Shown: positions 1 through 6,211, counted from the stretch's first letter. The stretch is 6,211 bases of DNA from an uncultured Slackia sp. (GCA_900555495.1 USLD01000082.1:1-6211), one strand, 5' to 3'. Translations and numbers: made by a program. Notes: a model not told the origin generated them from the letters alone.

Positions 1-2176
1 TCGGATCGGGCTTAGGCTCGGGGTCGGGGCTGACAGGCGGCTTTGCGGTGCCGTCGCTTCCGCTCGAGCTTCCCGTGTTTCCAGTCGTATTGCCCGAGGC
101 GTTCGGCGATTTGTCGGACGCGTCCTTCTCGGAGTCGGACTCATCCGACGAAGATTCGTCCTCGTCCTCGTCTTCATCGGATTTCGACCCATACGAACCT
201 TTGTAGGAACTGTCGTAGTTCGGCGTGGGCGCCTTGGCGAATTCCTTGATCGGGGAATCGGCGAGGCATTTCGTCATAAGGCTCTTCCAGATCAGCTGAT
301 TCCAGGGGCTCGTGCTCAGCTCGGCTTGATTGGATCGGTCCCCTGTCCATACAGCGCAGGAAAGCTGCGGGGTGTAGCCGACGAACCACAGGTCGTGCCA
401 ATCGTCGGTCGTTCCGGTTTTGCCCGCGGCGACCTGACCCGATGCCAGCATGGCGTCGCCCGCCGTTCCCATGGGCTTGGTGATGACGCCCTGGAGTACC
501 TGCGTGACGGCGTAAGCGACGGAGGAGTCGAGGGCTTGCGTGCCCTTCGAACCCGCGCTTTTGTCGACGATGGTTTCGCCGTCACGGTCGATGATCTTGA
601 CAACGGGCGTGGGCTCGCGATAGACGCCTCCGTTTGCGAACGTGGCGTATGCGGCCGCCATTTCCGTGGTGTTGGCGTTCTCGACGCCGAGCGTGGTGGT
701 GGGCACGTTCTGCTTCAGGTTCGCCTTGTTCAGTCCGAGGCGGGCCGCCATTTCGTTGATCGACTGGGGCGTGACGCCGCTTTTCTCCGAATCGGTGAAC
801 GACAGGCGCACGAATCCCGTGTTCGACGAGACGGCGGTCATGTCGGCGATCGAAAGCGTGCCGTAGTCGGCTTTGCCGTAATTATAGATGGAGTGCGACG
901 AACCGCCTCCGCTTTCGACCTTCACGGGACCGTCGCAGTTCATGTTCGTGGAGGGGCTGATGCCCTTCTCGATGGCGTCGGCAAGGGTGAACGCTTTGAA
1001 CGTGGAGCCGACGGGCCTGCCGTTGGAGCTGGTCGCGATGTTGAACTGATCGCCGTTCCAGTAGTCCTTGCCGCCGATCATGGCCTTGACGAAGCCCGTT
1101 GAGGGATCGATCAGGGTCAGGGCGAACTCTTGCCTTTTGTCGGCGAGGCGGCCTTTTTCGTATTGTTCGTTCACGGCCTCTTCGGCGTACTGCTGCATTT
1201 TCGGGTCGAGGCTCGTGACGATCGTGTAGCCGCCCTTGAACAGCTTGTCGGTGGTGAAGTCGTACGGATTGTCTTGCGCAAGCAGCAGGTCGCGTACCCA
1301 GGTGGTGAACCAGGGATACAGATTGATGCCGTTCTGGCCGTCTTCTGCCTTGACGTTGAGGTTGAGGTCTTCGGCTTTCGCCGCGTTGTATTCGTCCTGC
1401 GTGATGACCCCATTGGTGAGCATGCGGGAAAGCACGACGTTACGTCGCTCCATCGCCGCTTCGGGGTTGATGGTCGGGTTGTACATCGTAGGGGAGTTGG
1501 GAATGCCGATCAGCGTGGCGGCTTGTGCGATGGTCAGGTTGTCGGCGTTGACGGAGTAGTAGTGGTCGGCCGCAGCCTGGATGCCGTAGCAGCCGTCGCC
1601 GTAGTTGATGGTGTTGAGATACATCATCAAGATCTCGTCTTTGGTGAATATCTTCTCGAGGTCGACGGCAAGATCCATCTCGCGCACCTTGCGCTTCAGG
1701 GAAATGTCGGTCATTTCGTCGGCGATCAGGGTGTTGCGCACGTACTGCTGGGTAATCGTGGAGGCGCCCTCTTGACCGCCTGCGAGGTTGACGGCAAGCG
1801 CGCGCACGATGCCCTGGAGGTCGACTCCGTTATGCTGATAGAATCGGACGTCCTCGGTCGCGACGGTGCCCTCGAGGACGTATCTGCTTACCTGGTCGAT
1901 TTCGACCGGCTCGCGTTTTTCGAGGTACAGCTCCGCCAAAACGGTGCCCGTGCCGCTCGCTTCGTCGTAGTCGTTCGCATAGATGGTGGATTTCTCAGCG
2001 AGGTTGTACGCGTCGGTATCGCGTACGTCGGGAAGGTCCTTGCACCATTCGTCGACGAGCGCCATTCCGCCCTGGTAGCAACCGAATAAGGCCGCTCCGA
2101 TACCTACCGTGACGATAAGTACGGTCCACAGCCCAGCGTGTGCGCGCGATTCGCGCTGTTTTCTCCGTGGTTTCAT
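1..2176 (-). CDS. Class A penicillin-binding protein (GT51 transglycosylase + transpeptidase), 3' end outside window
   Basis: This gene encodes a bifunctional peptidoglycan synthase that polymerises lipid II glycan strands and cross-links stem peptides on the outer face of the membrane. I translated the minus strand by hand: 725 uninterrupted codons run off the left edge. A basic N-terminus (MKPRRKQR) is followed by one membrane anchor at about residues 14-37. The GT51 domain shows EDVRFYQHNG (108-117, E108 the expected catalytic Glu), GASTITQQ (137-144), RKVRE (162-166) and KDEILMMYLN (179-188). The transpeptidase domain shows the nucleophile motif STFK (391-394), SSN (450-452) and KTGTT (586-590). 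From about 650 the tail is low complexity, first Ser/Asp/Glu, then Gly/Ser/Thr, then Pro/Asp/Glu/Lys, and continues beyond the window. The start chosen is ATG at 2176, just before the basic stretch; an in-frame ATG at 2206 would add ten residues. Neither has a clear Shine-Dalgarno sequence. The gene diverges from the U32 gene. Its family is certain; PbpA/PonA-type naming is not. Confidence 0.95.
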   Translation of the reverse strand, partial: MKPRRKQRESRAHAGLWTVLIVTVGIGAALFGCYQGGMALVDEWCKDLPDVRDTDAYNLAEKSTIYANDYDEASGTGTVLAELYLEKREPVEIDQVSRYVLEGTVATEDVRFYQHNGVDLQGIVRALAVNLAGGQEGASTITQQYVRNTLIADEMTDISLKRKVREMDLAVDLEKIFTKDEILMMYLNTINYGDGCYGIQAAADHYYSVNADNLTIAQAATLIGIPNSPTMYNPTINPEAAMERRNVVLSRMLTNGVITQDEYNAAKAEDLNLNVKAEDGQNGINLYPWFTTWVRDLLLAQDNPYDFTTDKLFKGGYTIVTSLDPKMQQYAEEAVNEQYEKGRLADKRQEFALTLIDPSTGFVKAMIGGKDYWNGDQFNIATSSNGRPVGSTFKAFTLADAIEKGISPSTNMNCDGPVKVESGGGSSHSIYNYGKADYGTLSIADMTAVSSNTGFVRLSFTDSEKSGVTPQSINEMAARLGLNKANLKQNVPTTTLGVENANTTEMAAAYATFANGGVYREPTPVVKIIDRDGETIVDKSAGSKGTQALDSSVAYAVTQVLQGVITKPMGTAGDAMLASGQVAAGKTGTTDDWHDLWFVGYTPQLSCAVWTGDRSNQAELSTSPWNQLIWKSLMTKCLADSPIKEFAKAPTPNYDSSYKGSYGSKSDEDEDEDESSSDESDSEKDASDKSPNASGNTTGNTGSSSGSDGTAKPPVSPDPEPKPDP

Positions 2177-2185
2177 GGAGGATAC

Positions 2186-2204
2186 GATACCCGAAAGCGG
2201 TATC
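2186..2204. promoter_or_regulatory. Inverted repeat in the divergent intergenic region
   Basis: GATACC (2186-2191) and GGTATC (2199-2204) form a perfect 6-base inverted repeat with a 7-base spacer. It lies between the divergently transcribed PBP and U32 starts, the expected place for a shared operator. The arms are short enough to arise by chance, and if the PBP starts at 2206 the repeat is inside its coding region. I could not assign convincing -35/-10 boxes for either gene in the 66-base gap. Confidence 0.25.
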
Positions 2205-2229
2205 ATTCGCAAAGTTGCTCGATAACGAT

Positions 2230-2234
2230 AAGGA
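2230..2234 (+). promoter_or_regulatory. Ribosome binding site deciding the U32 start
   Basis: AAGGA ends eight bases before the ATG at 2243. This selects 2243 as the start, although the frame is open further upstream to an ATG at 2138. That upstream stretch is antisense to the PBP 5' end, and the family homology (NLELLAPAGN) begins only seven codons after 2243. Confidence 0.7.
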
Positions 2235-2242
2235 TATTTTCC

Positions 2243-3682
2243 ATGACGAACCCATACCGTAACCTGGAATTGCTCGCGCCTGCAGGCAACATGACGTGTC
2301 TGCATGCCGCGGTCCAGGCCGGCGCCGACGCCGTGTACCTCGGATGCGAGGACTTCAATGCCCGCCGTGGCGCCGACAATTTCGCGCTCGACAATCTCGC
2401 GCAGGCGTGCGATTACGCTCATCTGCGCGGCGTCAGCATTTATATGACGGTCAATATCGCCGTCATAGCCGACGAAGGCTCCAAGGCCCTCGAACTCGTG
2501 CGCCAGGCTTGGCGTCGCGGTGTCGACGCTTTCATCATTCAAGACATCGGCCTCGCCCGCGAAGTGCGCAGGGTGCTTCCTGAGGCGAAAGTCCATATTT
2601 CGACGCAGATGAACACCCACGGCGTCGACGGCGTCAAGGCCGTCGCGGCGTTGGGCGCATCGCGTGTCACGTTCGCTCGCGAGCTGACTCTGCTCGAAAT
2701 CGCCGAAGCGAGCGCCGCGGCCCACGAGTACGGCATGACCGCCGAATGCTTCGGCCACGGCGCGCTGTGCATCTGCTATTCGGGCCAGTGCTTCATGAGC
2801 TCGCTTATCGGCGGGCGTTCTGCGAACAGGGGCATGTGCGCGCAGGCGTGCAGGCTTCCGTATTCGCTGCATAACGCCGCCGTGCGCAACGCGCTGCCTT
2901 CTCCGGGCGAGCACCTGCTTTCTCCGAAAGACCTGTGCTCGATCGACACGCTGATCGAACTCGGCGCCACCGGCGTCGACAGCGTGAAGATCGAGGGCCG
3001 CCTGCGCACGCCCGAGTACGCGGCGGCAGTCGTCACAGCCTGCCGCGCGGTCTGCGCGGGCCAGCCCTACGACGAAAAGCTCGTGCGGGACATCTTCTCG
3101 CGCTCGGGCTTCACCGACGGCTACCTGACGAACCGCAACGACGGCAAGATGTTCGGCGTGCGCACCGAGGCCGATGCCGCGGCGACCCGCGCTGCCACGC
3201 CCAAGGCACGCGAGCTGTTCCGCCGCGAGCTGCAGCGCGTGCCCGTACACTATGAATTGAGCGGCGGCGTGGAGGACGTGCAGATCTGGGACTGCGATCT
3301 GGCGAACTCGCTGTCCGGCATCGAGATCAAGGCCACGCCCAAGCGCGGCGGCTATGTGCGCGGCGTGACCGTGCGGGACTGCATCACGCCTCGCGTCATG
3401 CTGCACAGCGTACCGTACAATGACGACGGTGTGCCCGCCGGTGCCCCGCCGAAGCTCGAGCACTGCTTCTTTGAGCGGCTTACCCTGACCGCCGAGGTGC
3501 TGGACCATGACCGCAGCCGACACGATGCCGCCCCGATCGAGATTGCGGGCTTTGACAAGCCGGGCTATGAGGTCGAGGACATTGTCTTTAAGGATATTAC
3601 CATCACCAAGCCGTCCGTCGCCCTGCCGCTGGGGCTGTGCAGGGGTGTGACGCTGAGCAATCTTGCGTGTGTGAAGGAATAA
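2243..3682 (+). CDS. Peptidase U32 family protein joined in frame to a GH28 C-terminus (apparent chimera)
   Basis: The 479-residue frame has two unrelated parts. Residues 1 to about 338 are a U32 family protein. It opens with LELLAPAGN (8-16) and an AGADAVYLG strand. It carries the full U32 signature at 168-186 (E-x-F-x2-G-A-L-C-x4-G-x-C-x-M-S), then RSANRGMCAQACR (192-204), whose cysteines, with those of the signature, match the set thought to bind an Fe-S cluster in relatives. U32 proteins were named as collagenase-like peptidases, but RlhA and TrhP members act in prephenate-dependent hydroxylation of rRNA or tRNA, so an RNA-modification role is plausible. The usual continuation after the RVPV segment (335 onwards), often a DUF3656-like region, is missing. 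From about residue 340 the protein becomes a GH28 C-terminus. The U32 identity is firm; the full ORF as a natural protein is doubtful. Confidence 0.85.
   Translation: MTNPYRNLELLAPAGNMTCLHAAVQAGADAVYLGCEDFNARRGADNFALDNLAQACDYAHLRGVSIYMTVNIAVIADEGSKALELVRQAWRRGVDAFIIQDIGLAREVRRVLPEAKVHISTQMNTHGVDGVKAVAALGASRVTFARELTLLEIAEASAAAHEYGMTAECFGHGALCICYSGQCFMSSLIGGRSANRGMCAQACRLPYSLHNAAVRNALPSPGEHLLSPKDLCSIDTLIELGATGVDSVKIEGRLRTPEYAAAVVTACRAVCAGQPYDEKLVRDIFSRSGFTDGYLTNRNDGKMFGVRTEADAAATRAATPKARELFRRELQRVPVHYELSGGVEDVQIWDCDLANSLSGIEIKATPKRGGYVRGVTVRDCITPRVMLHSVPYNDDGVPAGAPPKLEHCFFERLTLTAEVLDHDRSRHDAAPIEIAGFDKPGYEVEDIVFKDITITKPSVALPLGLCRGVTLSNLACVKE
3257..3271. other. Probable chimera or recombination junction between two genomes
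   Basis: The U32 homology fades after RVPVHYE (ending at 3256) and GH28 homology starts at SGGVEDVQIWDC (from 3260). The stretch TTGAGCGGCGGCGTG could be shared by both parents: U32 proteins often continue with a Gly-Val-Gly-Glu-Pro-like segment, and GH28 enzymes commonly have an (E)MSGGV segment here. By hand count, leucine codons are about 11 CTC and 15 CTG of 33 in the U32 part, against 1 CTC and 9 CTG of 12 in the GH28 part. The MarR gene resembles the latter. The counts are small, but the domain break is clear. Confidence 0.7.
3260..3682 (+). pseudogene. C-terminal fragment of a glycoside hydrolase family 28 (polygalacturonase-like) gene
   Basis: About 140 residues match the right-handed beta-helix end of GH28 pectin-degrading enzymes. 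The recognisable core is SGGVEDVQIWDC followed by GIEIKATPKRGGYVRGV. IEIK (residues 360-363 of the fused frame) occupies the position of the family's RIK motif. Repeating beta-helix turns follow (VRDC, FFERLTL, VEDIVFKDITITKP, GVTLSNL), and the natural stop is at 3680-3682. The catalytic Asp motifs (NTD, DD) and the GHG histidine motif lie N-terminal to this part in the family and are absent, so the fragment cannot be an active hydrolase. The 3' end appears intact; only the 5' part is replaced by U32 sequence. In the source genome it would be a full gene, presumably upstream of the marR operon. Confidence 0.7.
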
Positions 3683-3689
3683 GCCTAAA

Positions 3690-3711
3690 GCCTCCCTTTG
3701 ACAAGGAAGGC
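3690..3711 (+). terminator. Hairpin after the GH28 stop, candidate weak terminator
   Basis: GCCTCCCTT (3690-3698) pairs with AAGGAAGGC (3703-3711) around a TGAC loop, giving nine positions with one C/A mismatch. It starts eight bases after the stop codon. Only a short pyrimidine-rich run follows (CCTTCTCCCC), not a clean T tract, so it may be a weak terminator or part of a dispersed intergenic repeat. Confidence 0.45.
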
Positions 3712-3750
3712 CCTTCTCCCCACTTTATGAACAAATCTTAAAACTTCCTT

Positions 3751-3782
3751 ACACCCTCTTGCACCGCGGTGCAGGAGGGTGT
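3751..3782. repeat. 32-base palindrome upstream of marR (operator or terminator)
   Basis: ACACCCTCTTGCACCG (3751-3766) is followed directly by CGGTGCAGGAGGGTGT (3767-3782). The arms are reverse complements at 15 of 16 positions, the exception being a possible G-T pair in RNA. The centre CACCGCGGTG is a perfect palindrome with no spacer. As DNA it suits a symmetric dimer such as MarR. As RNA it would be a very stable hairpin followed by ATTATTATCATGTTTT, so a terminator for upstream transcription is the main alternative. Confidence 0.7.
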
Positions 3783-3787
3783 ATTAT
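3759..3787 (+). promoter_or_regulatory. Candidate promoter of the marR-ABC operon
   Basis: TTGCAC (3759-3764) as -35 and TATTAT (3782-3787, five of six matches to TATAAT) as -10 are separated by 17 bases. The -35 matches the consensus TTGACA only in its first three bases, so it is weak. The palindrome at 3751-3782 covers the -35 and the whole spacer, so a protein bound there would block RNA polymerase. The start point would fall near 3794, leaving a leader of about 45 bases. Confidence 0.45.
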
Positions 3788-3825
3788 TATCATGTTTTAA
3801 TAATTAACATAAGCCAACTATTAAC

Positions 3826-3833
3826 AGGAGGTG
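3826..3833 (+). promoter_or_regulatory. Strong ribosome binding site of marR
   Basis: AGGAGGTG is a near-perfect Shine-Dalgarno sequence seven bases before the ATG at 3841 and fixes that start. The surrounding leader is AT-rich, which should keep it unpaired. Confidence 0.85.
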
Positions 3834-3840
3834 TTCACCA

Positions 3841-4347
3841 ATGGGCACTGAAGCCCCTTATCTGAGCGGGATGTTCCGCTTTGTGGCGCGGCTGCACACG
3901 CTGTCCAAGCGCGGGATGCGCATGGCACTGGCCGGGCAGCCCAAATGCCGCTATGGCATGCTGCAAAGTCTGTACAATCTCATTGAGCAGCACGGCCTCG
4001 ACGGCGCGATCTATGTCTCAGACATTGCGCGGCAGATGCACCAGCCTATGCCGGCGATTTCCCGCGGGCTGCGTCAGATGGAGCAGGACGGCCACATCGT
4101 CCGCGAGACAGACCCCAAGGACCGCCGCAAGACGCTGGTGCGCATCACCCCGGCAGGGGAGCGCGCCCGCAAAGCCAATGAGCAGGCCATGAACGACTAC
4201 TTTGCCCGCATCATGGCGCGGCTGACCCCGGAGCAGCTGGCGCAGGCCAACGCCGTAAAGGACGCTCTGCTCGCCGCCATCGAGGCCGAGAACGCCGCCA
4301 TGAAAACCGATTTGAAAGGAGAACCCCCGCATGACGAAATTTTTTAA
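3841..4347 (+). CDS. MarR family transcriptional regulator
   Basis: This 168-residue protein has the size and layout of MarR regulators, dimeric winged-helix DNA-binding proteins that usually repress and lose DNA affinity when they bind a drug, phenol or oxidant. N-terminal helices for dimerisation occupy roughly 1-55. The winged helix follows: VSDIARQMHQPMPAISRGLR (59-78) holds the helix-turn-helix with the recognition helix near 70-82. The wing is DPKDRRKTLVRITPAG (91-106), carrying the classic D-x-R-R/K wing tip. C-terminal helices (about 107-155) complete the dimer interface. The start is fixed by AGGAGGTG. The stop overlaps the transporter start by 17 bases, so the two are co-translated, and the palindrome upstream is the likely autoregulatory operator. 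The ligand cannot be read from the sequence. Leucine codons are mostly CTG, like the GH28 fragment and unlike the U32 part. Confidence 0.92.
   Translation: MGTEAPYLSGMFRFVARLHTLSKRGMRMALAGQPKCRYGMLQSLYNLIEQHGLDGAIYVSDIARQMHQPMPAISRGLRQMEQDGHIVRETDPKDRRKTLVRITPAGERARKANEQAMNDYFARIMARLTPEQLAQANAVKDALLAAIEAENAAMKTDLKGEPPHDEIF
4316..4322 (+). promoter_or_regulatory. Ribosome binding site of the ABC exporter inside marR
   Basis: AAGGAGA ends eight bases before the ATG at 4331 and lies within the last codons of marR. This supports 4331 as the start and translational coupling of the two genes. Confidence 0.75.
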
Positions 4348-6211
4348 GCAGCTGGGGCGGCACTGGGCGGCCTGCCTGACCGTCGTTGCGCTGCTCATCG
4401 TGCAGGCATACTGCGATTTAAGCCTGCCCGACTACACAAGCAAAATTGTGGACACCGGCATCCAGCAGGGCGGCATTGAAAGCCCCGTGCCCGACACCGT
4501 CCGCAGCACAACGCTGCAGGCGCTCGAGCTGCTCATGTCCGAGGATGACGCCGCACTGGCGGACGAAGCCTACTCCGACCCCGACGCGGACGGTGTGCGC
4601 ACACTGAACCCGGACGCGGACACCGCCGCGCTGGAAAATGCGTTCACAACGCCGGACGTTGTGCTGTACATGGCCGCGGCGAAGAATGCCGCCACTGCCG
4701 CCGGTACCACCGACACCGTGGTCCCCACGGCCTATGACCTCGACGCCGTCGCCACGCAGTTGGCCGCCGCGTCCCAGGCCCCCGGCGCACGGGAAATGCT
4801 GCAGAGCCAGCTGACGGACGGTCTCGCCCAGCTGGACGAGACCGTCGCCGACAGCCTGTCCAGCCAGGCCATGCTGCTCGTCGCGCTGGAATATGACGCT
4901 CAGGGCATTGCCCATGACGTGCAAATGTCCTATCTGCTGCGCACGGGCGGCCAGATGCTGGCTTTAACGCTGCTCATGGTTGCCGTGGCCGTCGCCGTAG
5001 GCTTTATCGCGTCCCGCGTCTCCGCCGCCATTGGCCGTGACCTGCGCCGCGACGTGTTCAGGACCGTCGTCGGCTACTCCAACGCCGAAATCGAAAAATT
5101 TTCCACTGCTTCGCTGATTACCCGCACCACGAACGACATCCAGCAGGTGCAGTTCGTCTGCGTGATCCTGCTGCGCATGGTAGCCTACGCGCCCATTTTG
5201 GGCATTGGCGGCATTATGCACGTTGCCAGCGGCAACACGGGGCTGGAATGGATCATCTTTGTGGCCGTGGCCGCACTGCTGGCGCTCATCGCCGTTTTGA
5301 TGAACGTAGCCATGCCGAAATTCAAGCAGATGCAAGTTTTGGTGGACCGGCTGAACCTTGTCAGCCGCGAAATCCTGACCGGCATTATGCCCATCCGCGC
5401 GTTCAGCCGCGAGGAATTTGAGGAAAAGCGCTTTGACAGGGCCAACACCGACCTGATGAAGACCCAGCTGTTCACCAACCGCACGATGGTCGCCATGATG
5501 CCGTTTATGACACTCATCATGAACGGCACAAGCCTGCTCATCGTCTGGTTCGGCGGCAGGGCGATGGATCTGGGCAGCATGCAGGTGGGTGAGATGATCG
5601 CGTTCATCACCTACACGATGCAGATCGTCATGTCGTTCCTCATGCTCTCGATGGTCGCCGTCATGCTGCCCCGCGCCGGTGTGGCTGCGGACCGCATTGA
5701 CGAGGTCATCAAGACCCCCTCGACCATCCATGACCCCGCTGCGCCCAAGGCACTGCCCGCAGACGGCACCCACGGCGTTGTGGCGTTCCATGACGTCAGC
5801 TTCCGCTATCCCGGCTCTGACGAGGACGCGCTCGAGCACATCAGCTTCACGGCCAGACCCGGCGAGACAACGGCCATCATCGGCTCCACGGGCTGCGGCA
5901 AATCTACGCTGCTCAACCTGATCCCGCGCTTCTACGATGTGACCGAGGGCAGCGTGACGATTGACGGCGTTGACGTGCGCGACATGACCCAGGCACAGCT
6001 GCACGACGAGCTGGGCTATGTACCGCAGAAGGGCGTGCTGTTCAGCGGCACAATCACATCCAACCTGAAGTTCGGCGGCGACCACATCACCGACGCCGAC
6101 GCAGAGCAGGCCGCCGAGATTGCCCAGGCCACGGAGTTCATCTCCGCCAAGCCCGAGGGCTTCGACAGCCCGATTGCCCAGGGTGGCAGCAACGTCTCCG
6201 GCGGGCAGAAG
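4331..6211 (+). CDS. ABC exporter, fused membrane and ATPase domains, with large extracytoplasmic insert; 3' end outside window
   Basis: This is a type IV (multidrug/lipid-type) ABC half-transporter, 627 codons visible and still open. TM1 is at about residues 11-33 and TM2 at about 206-226. Between them is a ~165-residue hydrophilic, Ala/Asp/Thr-rich segment expected outside the membrane, where ordinary half-transporters have a short loop. The rest of the six-helix domain follows, with the conserved cytoplasmic segment VSREILTGIMPIRAFSREEF. The ATPase domain begins near 490 (VVAFHDVSFRYPG). It shows Walker A GSTGCGKST (518-526), the Q-loop glutamine Q566 in YVPQKGVLFSG, and the signature SGGQ (623-626). 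Walker B and the H-loop lie beyond the window. The MarR-ABC arrangement and the insert resemble heterodimeric exporters of the BmrCD/YheHI kind, in which a second ABC gene follows. Partner and substrate cannot be seen; drug or toxic-metabolite efflux is an inference. Confidence 0.93.
   Translation, partial: MTKFFKQLGRHWAACLTVVALLIVQAYCDLSLPDYTSKIVDTGIQQGGIESPVPDTVRSTTLQALELLMSEDDAALADEAYSDPDADGVRTLNPDADTAALENAFTTPDVVLYMAAAKNAATAAGTTDTVVPTAYDLDAVATQLAAASQAPGAREMLQSQLTDGLAQLDETVADSLSSQAMLLVALEYDAQGIAHDVQMSYLLRTGGQMLALTLLMVAVAVAVGFIASRVSAAIGRDLRRDVFRTVVGYSNAEIEKFSTASLITRTTNDIQQVQFVCVILLRMVAYAPILGIGGIMHVASGNTGLEWIIFVAVAALLALIAVLMNVAMPKFKQMQVLVDRLNLVSREILTGIMPIRAFSREEFEEKRFDRANTDLMKTQLFTNRTMVAMMPFMTLIMNGTSLLIVWFGGRAMDLGSMQVGEMIAFITYTMQIVMSFLMLSMVAVMLPRAGVAADRIDEVIKTPSTIHDPAAPKALPADGTHGVVAFHDVSFRYPGSDEDALEHISFTARPGETTAIIGSTGCGKSTLLNLIPRFYDVTEGSVTIDGVDVRDMTQAQLHDELGYVPQKGVLFSGTITSNLKFGGDHITDADAEQAAEIAQATEFISAKPEGFDSPIAQGGSNVSGGQK

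Noticed and set aside
145..180. Tandem CGTCCT-like repeats suggesting a simple-sequence repeat or array
   Set aside because: The repeats are the codons of the Asp/Glu/Ser-rich PBP tail and stay in frame. There are no spacers or conserved repeat units as in CRISPR.
326..2089. Long plus-strand open frames (326-1102 and 1130-2089)
   Set aside because: They lie antisense to the PBP gene, whose minus-strand frame contains all GT51 and transpeptidase motifs. Their products are low-complexity Val/Gly/Arg/Asp-rich sequences with no recognisable domain, as expected for shadows of a GC-rich gene.
2138..2242. N-terminal extension of the U32 frame to an ATG at 2138
   Set aside because: The extension overlaps the PBP start on the opposite strand and has no family homology. 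AAGGA before 2243 and homology starting at residue 8 support the shorter protein.
2243..3682. A genuine new two-domain enzyme combining U32 and pectinase activities
   Set aside because: The GH28 part lacks the catalytic Asp and His motifs, the U32 part lacks its usual C-terminal continuation, and codon preference changes at the join. Kept as a finding only in the form of a chimera to be tested.
4418..6085. Long minus-strand open frames (4418-4924 and 4964-6085)
   Set aside because: They are antisense to the ABC exporter and give Gly/Val/His/Ala-rich translations without domain motifs. The plus strand carries Walker A, Q-loop and signature motifs in one frame.

Overview
The window joins two blocks that look as if they come from different Gram-positive gut-type lineages. 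Left of about 3257 there is a class A penicillin-binding protein gene (minus strand, 3' end outside the window) and, diverging from it across a 66-base gap, a peptidase U32 family gene. The protein style (U32 sequence, PBP with an acidic Ser/Asp/Glu and Pro-rich tail) and the GC-rich codon use with many CTC leucines suggest an actinobacterial Coriobacteriia/Eggerthellaceae-like genome. Right of about 3271 the sequence reads as a Clostridia (Oscillospirales, Faecalibacterium/Gemmiger-like) genome: the C-terminal end of a GH28 polygalacturonase-type enzyme, an AT-rich intergenic region, then a MarR regulator followed by an ABC exporter. Both lineage assignments are inferences from protein and codon style, not from a search.

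Layout: 1-2176 (-) bifunctional transglycosylase/transpeptidase; 2177-2242 divergent promoter region with a short inverted repeat; 2243-3682 (+) one open frame whose first ~338 residues are U32 and whose last ~140 residues are a GH28 C-terminus; 3683-3840 intergenic with two inverted repeats, a candidate promoter and a strong ribosome binding site; 3841-4347 (+) MarR; 4331-6211 (+) ABC exporter, cut by the window end just after its ABC signature motif.

The most striking point is the in-frame U32/GH28 join. The two families have no known functional link, both are truncated exactly there, and the likely crossover is a short GC-rich stretch (AGCGGCGGCG) that either parent could encode. The simplest reading is a chimeric contig or clone; a real recombination event is the alternative. 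Genes on the two sides should not be treated as neighbours until this is checked.

Within the right block, MarR and the transporter form a translationally coupled operon. A 32-base palindrome spans the likely -35 element and spacer upstream of marR, which fits autoregulation of a drug- or toxin-responsive efflux operon. The transporter has an unusual ~165-residue extracytoplasmic insertion between its first two membrane helices, as in BmrD-type subunits of heterodimeric exporters. No RNA gene, CRISPR array, insertion sequence or transposase was seen.
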